Positions 28,527 through 32,495 of a DNA stretch of 32,495 nucleotides are shown piece by piece. The position numbers and the translations under genes were made by a program. The stretch spans positions 1 through 32,495 of IMG/VR virus record IMGVR_UViG_3300025168_000348; one strand, 5' to 3'. The DNA is from a virus. Under the pieces are notes generated by a model, which was given only the letters and a program-made list of their open reading frames with translations, was not told where the DNA came from and made no database searches. The first letter of the stretch is position 1, and the number at the start of each line of letters is the position of its first letter.

Positions 28527-28529
28527 AAA

Positions 28530-30992
28530 ATGGCTGAAGAAGATAACAAAACGGTAGGTAGTTTGATGGATAGAAATGTCCCATCTGAGCTACGTGAAGA
28601 GGATATAAGAGCAGAGATAGAGCTAGAAATACCAGATTCACAGAACGATGTTATGGAAATGGTTGAGATGGATCCCTCTATGGATGGTGAGATAGAGATG
28701 ACGGCTGATGACGAGGGAGGCGTTTTAATTGATTTTGATCCGCAAGACACTCGTGGCTTTGGCAGTGATTTTTACATGAATTTAGCAGAAGAGATCCCGG
28801 ATCGCGAATTGTCTAGGATAGCTAGTGATTTATTAGGAGAGTTTGATAGCAACAAAGCTAGTAGAGAGGAGTGGGAAGAGACTTATGCCAATGGTTTAGA
28901 GCTACTTGGTTTCTCTTATCAGGAGCGCACAATGCCTTTCCGCGGTGCTTCTGGTGTAACACATCCTCTGTTGGGTGAGGCCGCTACACAATTCCAAGCA
29001 CAGGCTTTTAATGAGTTATTACCGCCTAGTGGTCCGGTGCGGACTGTTGTGATGGGCAAAGAAACGCGTCAAAAACAACAACAATCACAGCGCGTTAAGC
29101 AGTTTATGAATTATTACATTACAAGTGTAATGGAAGATTTTACTCCGGATATGGATCAAATGTTGTTTTATTTACCATTAGCCGGTAGTACTTTCAAAAA
29201 AGTTTATTATGATGAAAATTTAGATAGAGCCGTTAGTAAGTTTGTACCTGCTGAAAACTTAGTAGTACCTTATGAAACATCTGATTTAGAAACTTGTCCT
29301 AATATTACACAAGTTATCCGCATGTCGTTGAATGATTTGCGCAAGCAACAAGTTGCAGGTTTTTATTTAGATATAGATGTTATACCGGCGCAAGCAGAAC
29401 TTGACTCTATTACAGAAGAAATTAACTTAATAGACGGTCTAGAGCCTTCTCAAATAGATTATGACTGCACTATTTTAGAGTGCCATGTTGATTTAGATTT
29501 AGAAGGCTACGAAGATTTAGATGAAAGCGGTGAACCTACTGGAATTAAAATACCATACATCGTGACGTTGTCGCAAGATAACGGTCAAGTACTTGCTGTA
29601 AGGAGAAACTATAACGAGGATGATTCTAAAAAACAAAAAATTCAATATTTTGTGCATTACAAATTTCTTCCGGGTTTCGGTTTTTATGGATTGGGTCTTA
29701 TTCATACTATTGGTGGCTTGTCTCGTACTGCCACAGCGGCTCTCAGACAGCTCATCGATGCCGGTACGCTGTCTAACTTACCTGCCGGATTCAAGGCCCG
29801 AGGTATGCGAATTCGTGATGACGACGAACCGTTACAGCCGGGAGAGTTTCGAGATGTAGACGCACCGGGAGGCGCGATTCGTGATAGTTTGATGCCGTTA
29901 CCGTTTAAGGGACCGGATCAGACGTTATTCCAGTTGTTAGGATTTGTTGTTGATGCCGGGCAACGGTTCGCGACTATTACAGATTTAAAAGTTGGCGATG
30001 GTAATCAGCAAGCGGCGGTAGGTACAACTATTGCAATGTTGGAGCAGGGCTCACGGGTCATGAGTGCTGTGCATAAAAGATTGCATTATGCCATGCGGTT
30101 GGAGTTTAAGATTCTTGGTCGCGTGATGCACGAGAGTTTACCTCAGACGTACCCGTATTCTGTTGCGGGTGATGATGCTTCTGTGATGGCTAGTGATTTT
30201 GATGATCGCGTAGATATTTTACCGGTTAGTAATCCTAATATATTTAGTCAAGCGCAACGTATTACGATGGCTCAGACTAAGTTAGAGTTGGCAGGTGCCG
30301 CTCCTGAGTTGCATAATATGCACGAGATTTATCGTGATATGTATGAAGCGTTGGGTGTGACTGATGTAGATCGGATAATGAAGTCGTTACCGGATGCCGA
30401 CCCGCGGCCCACGGATCCTGCGCAAGAGAACATAAATGCGTTGGATATGATGGATTTGCAAGCATTTGAAGGTCAGGATCATCAGTCCCACATTATGGCT
30501 CACCTTATATTTGGTGGTACACCGTTGGTTGCTAACTTGCCGCCAGTTGCTGTAGCGTTGCAGAAGCATGTTATGCAACACGTTAAGATGGCCGCTCGAG
30601 AACAAGCGGCGGTAGCTTATATGCAACAGATGGAGGTTCGTGATGGCGAGCCGGCAAGTCCGGAGGAGATGTTAGAGATAGAGGCTTTAACGGCACAGTT
30701 TGTTGCACAAGGTATGCAAATGGTTAAAGATATGTCTCAGCAGTTAGCAGGTGGTGGCGAAGAAGCCGGTCCGGATCCGTTAATAGCATTGAAAGAGAAA
30801 GAATTGGAGATTAAAGCGCAGTCTGAGCAGTCTGATACTGAATTAGACCAAGGCAAGCTTCAATTAGATCAAGAGTCGTTACAAATGCGCAACCGTCAGT
30901 TTGGTGAGCGTATGGCGTCGCAAGAAAAGCAGACTCAAGCCCGTATTAGTGCGGCAAGAGAACGTGAAATTTTGAAACAACAAGGAAAATAA
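28530..30992 (+). CDS. Portal protein, P22-like
   Basis: An 820-residue protein with AGAGGAAT ahead of the ATG. It fits the P22-type portal family in length and features: LSRIASDLLGEFDSNKASRE near residue 95, RGASGVTHPLL, QAQAFNELLPPSGPVRTVVM, FYLPLAGSTFKKVYYD and FGFYGLGLIHTIGGLSRTAT. The long C-terminal part is helical and Gln-rich (LDQGKLQLDQESLQMRNRQF), like the barrel extension of podoviral portals. It forms the dodecameric ring through which DNA enters and leaves and to which tail parts attach. The first 70 residues are acidic. It is followed within two bases by a small basic gene. Confidence 0.88.
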   Translation: MAEEDNKTVGSLMDRNVPSELREEDIRAEIELEIPDSQNDVMEMVEMDPSMDGEIEMTADDEGGVLIDFDPQDTRGFGSDFYMNLAEEIPDRELSRIASDLLGEFDSNKASREEWEETYANGLELLGFSYQERTMPFRGASGVTHPLLGEAATQFQAQAFNELLPPSGPVRTVVMGKETRQKQQQSQRVKQFMNYYITSVMEDFTPDMDQMLFYLPLAGSTFKKVYYDENLDRAVSKFVPAENLVVPYETSDLETCPNITQVIRMSLNDLRKQQVAGFYLDIDVIPAQAELDSITEEINLIDGLEPSQIDYDCTILECHVDLDLEGYEDLDESGEPTGIKIPYIVTLSQDNGQVLAVRRNYNEDDSKKQKIQYFVHYKFLPGFGFYGLGLIHTIGGLSRTATAALRQLIDAGTLSNLPAGFKARGMRIRDDDEPLQPGEFRDVDAPGGAIRDSLMPLPFKGPDQTLFQLLGFVVDAGQRFATITDLKVGDGNQQAAVGTTIAMLEQGSRVMSAVHKRLHYAMRLEFKILGRVMHESLPQTYPYSVAGDDASVMASDFDDRVDILPVSNPNIFSQAQRITMAQTKLELAGAAPELHNMHEIYRDMYEALGVTDVDRIMKSLPDADPRPTDPAQENINALDMMDLQAFEGQDHQSHIMAHLIFGGTPLVANLPPVAVALQKHVMQHVKMAAREQAAVAYMQQMEVRDGEPASPEEMLEIEALTAQFVAQGMQMVKDMSQQLAGGGEEAGPDPLIALKEKELEIKAQSEQSDTELDQGKLQLDQESLQMRNRQFGERMASQEKQTQARISAAREREILKQQGK

Positions 30993-30993
30993 A

Positions 30994-31170
30994 ATGGCTA
31001 TGAAACCCACAAAAGCACCAAAAGCTGTAGAATATGCAGATATCAAAGGCCAAGGTCGTATACCGTATGGTAAGACTGCGGATGTTAAGGTACCGACAAG
31101 TATGACACGCATGACTGCACGAGGAATGGGTGCGGCTAAAAAAGGCGGTGGTTATTTAGGTTGTAAATAA
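30994..31170 (+). CDS. Small basic protein with Gly-rich tail
   Basis: A 58-residue basic protein one base after the portal stop, with AAGGAAAAT ahead. The C-terminus (MTARGMGAAKKGGGYLGCK) is of a type common in small phage virion-associated proteins near portal genes. It may be a minor head component or scaffold accessory. Function unknown. Confidence 0.65.
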   Translation: MAMKPTKAPKAVEYADIKGQGRIPYGKTADVKVPTSMTRMTARGMGAAKKGGGYLGCK

Positions 31171-31200
31171 CCTGAAGATTTAACAGGGTTGGATTTGTAA

Positions 31201-32495
31201 ATGTATAATTTTAATGATTATGGCAATTTTGGCGGTATTACTCCTGAGTTTTTAGCTAGAATGCAAGCGCAAGCGGCTGAAAAGTACGAGCAAAGTCAGC
31301 AAAATTTTGATCCACAAGTTCCTTTGCCCCCGCAAGATGATCCTTCTTTGTACTCTGACCCCAACTTAGGTGGCAATCCTCCGATGGTACAAGAGCCTGT
31401 TAAGGCTCCACCTGCGGGAATCGATTTTTCTAGCGGTGAGACGACTATACCTGCGGGTGTTCCGGGACGTTCTGGCATGGGTGGTATTGACTACTCTAGC
31501 GGTGAGACGACTATACCGGTGGGTGTTCCGGGACCTTTTGGCATGGGTGGTATTGACTACTCTAGTGGTGAGACGACTATACCTGCGGGTGTTCCGGGAC
31601 GTTCTGGCATGGGTGGTATTGACTACTCTAGTGGTGAAGGTGGTATTGACTACTCTAGCGGTGAAACGACTATACCGGTGGGTGTTCCGGGACGTTCTGG
31701 CATGGGTGGTATTGACTACTCTAGCGGTGAGACGACTATACCTGCGGGTATTACCTTCGGAGAGAAAGTCGCTGACTATGCGCCTCTACCGACCGTCCCT
31801 GATCCAGTAACTGGAGGAATAGGGACACTACCTGCCGGTCAAACAGGAGAAACTCCTCCAGAACAATATTCTGATCCTTACATGGGTGGTAATTCTCGAG
31901 AAAGGGGAGAGACAGATGAAAATGGAGAACCGGTTTCAATTCCTCCTTTACCTCCAACATCCCCCAACGATTCCGGCCCACCTGCGGGCATTGATTACTC
32001 TAGTGGTGAGACGACTATACCTGCCAGTAATTTTGCTCCCTCTGGAACAGGTGGTATTGATTACTCTAGTGGTGAGATAACTATACCGCCAAATTTAGAT
32101 CTAGATGAGGAGCCTGTGTACAGCGATCCTGATTTCGGAGGTCCCGATCTTGAGCCGGCTATTTTTGAGGATATAATTATTGATGATCCCTTAGAGGATA
32201 CGGAAGCGGTGGTAGGAACTACACCGGATCCTACATCAGACCCTGCTGTCGATCCTGATCTTAAATCCGATGATCCCTTAGAGGATACGGAAGCGGTGGT
32301 AGGAACTACACCGGATCCTACATCAGACCCTGCTGTCGATCCTGATTTGTACAGTGATCCTGATTTAGGTGGAGGACCGGACCCAGATACCCCTGATCCT
32401 TTTGATGATTCAGATCCCGGCCCACGCCCTAAAGAAGATGTTGAAGTTGTCGTAGGTCCGGATCCAGTTGTAGTTGACGATCCAGTTCCTGATCC
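31201..32495 (+). CDS. Asp/Pro/Gly-rich tandem-repeat protein (3' end missing)
   Basis: The frame is open from ATG 31201 to the window end (431 codons and counting). After a short helical N-terminus (MQAQAAEKYEQSQQNFDPQV) come 22-residue repeats of the form GGIDYSSGETTIPAGVPG, at least eight including degenerate copies. An acidic Asp-Pro-rich region (YSDPDLGG, DPLEDTEAVVG) with a 29-residue unit duplicated exactly follows. There is no catalytic motif. It could be an extended virion protein or scaffold. The repeats produce long shadow ORFs in another frame. Its ribosome-binding site is weak. Confidence 0.75.
   Translation, partial: MYNFNDYGNFGGITPEFLARMQAQAAEKYEQSQQNFDPQVPLPPQDDPSLYSDPNLGGNPPMVQEPVKAPPAGIDFSSGETTIPAGVPGRSGMGGIDYSSGETTIPVGVPGPFGMGGIDYSSGETTIPAGVPGRSGMGGIDYSSGEGGIDYSSGETTIPVGVPGRSGMGGIDYSSGETTIPAGITFGEKVADYAPLPTVPDPVTGGIGTLPAGQTGETPPEQYSDPYMGGNSRERGETDENGEPVSIPPLPPTSPNDSGPPAGIDYSSGETTIPASNFAPSGTGGIDYSSGEITIPPNLDLDEEPVYSDPDFGGPDLEPAIFEDIIIDDPLEDTEAVVGTTPDPTSDPAVDPDLKSDDPLEDTEAVVGTTPDPTSDPAVDPDLYSDPDLGGGPDPDTPDPFDDSDPGPRPKEDVEVVVGPDPVVVDDPVPD
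31414..31746 (+). repeat. 66-nt tandem repeats
   Basis: Units beginning GGTGGTATTGACTACTCTAG start at 31480, 31546, 31612 and 31705, in 66-base steps apart from one shortened 27-base unit from 31612 to 31639. Degenerate copies lie at 31414, 31984 and 32050. Near-identity of neighbouring copies points to recent slippage or unequal recombination. Confidence 0.9.
32182..32346 (+). repeat. 78-nt exact direct repeat
   Basis: Bases 32182-32259 and 32269-32346 are identical over 78 bases (starting GATGATCCCTTAGAGGATAC), separated by nine bases and kept in frame in the Asp/Pro-rich protein. Confidence 0.92.

Noticed and set aside
31370-31810. 146-codon ORF with repeated Leu/Val/Arg segments
   Set aside because: Second-frame reading of the 66-nt repeats. 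The frame from 31201 is open throughout and has sensible composition.

Overview
This window is part of a tailed double-stranded DNA bacteriophage genome. It has a P22-type portal, both terminase subunits, large repetitive virion proteins, a family A DNA polymerase with a primase and helicases, and many tiny genes packed end to end. No integrase, tRNA, rRNA or CRISPR array is visible. The protein families have the look of marine, mostly metagenomic podovirus-like phages. The host is probably a Gammaproteobacterium. The evidence is indirect: near-consensus sigma-70 promoters, a gamma-type rRNA boxA sequence and a perfect chromosomal-type parS palindrome. Both ends of the window cut through genes. 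The major capsid protein, most tail genes and an endolysin are not seen and probably lie outside it.

Layout. 1-8723: three very large late genes for virion or ejection proteins, rich in Gln/Ala, Gly/Met and Pro, on the + strand. 8756-9928: a run of tiny genes including two likely holin or lysis membrane proteins. 9909-11366: the only minus-strand gene, a SNF2-type helicase. It is fired from a promoter that overlaps, in antiparallel fashion, the promoter of the rightward replication operon. 11462-18602: replication operon with a hypothetical protein, a likely ssDNA-binding protein, an internal terminator, an archaeo-eukaryotic-type primase, a 46-residue sigma region 4-like protein, a UvrD-like helicase, small genes including DUF3310, and DNA polymerase A with Leu at the position equivalent to E. 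coli Phe762.

18603-25384: early/accessory region of small genes in short transcription units. Several have a weak sigma-70-like promoter, a shared (C)TACGGAG ribosome-binding leader and a GC hairpin terminator. Within it are a promoter-terminator unit with no ORF, whose predicted RNA carries CTCCGTAG (the exact complement of the shared leader) in a hairpin loop; a consensus promoter followed by a boxA antitermination element; an iteron-like array of GGTTACA/TGTAACC; and the small terminase subunit overlapping a VRR-NUC nuclease.

25385-25897: a roughly 500-base noncoding stretch with DnaA-box-like 9-mers, a 17-bp dyad, a GC-rich GGTCCAT repeat field and a perfect parS palindrome just ahead of the large terminase gene. 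25898-32495: packaging and head genes, namely terminase large subunit, a protein with an HELIH zincin motif, portal, a small basic protein, and a long Asp/Pro/Gly repeat protein that runs off the end.

Reading of the whole: genome replication appears to use PolA, primase, SSB and two helicases without a visible DnaB-type helicase. The cis-elements (iterons, parS, DnaA boxes, boxA, anti-SD RNA) suggest heavy use of host replication, segregation and transcription proteins. The candidate anti-SD small RNA and the host-type parS are the two signals I consider most worth testing.
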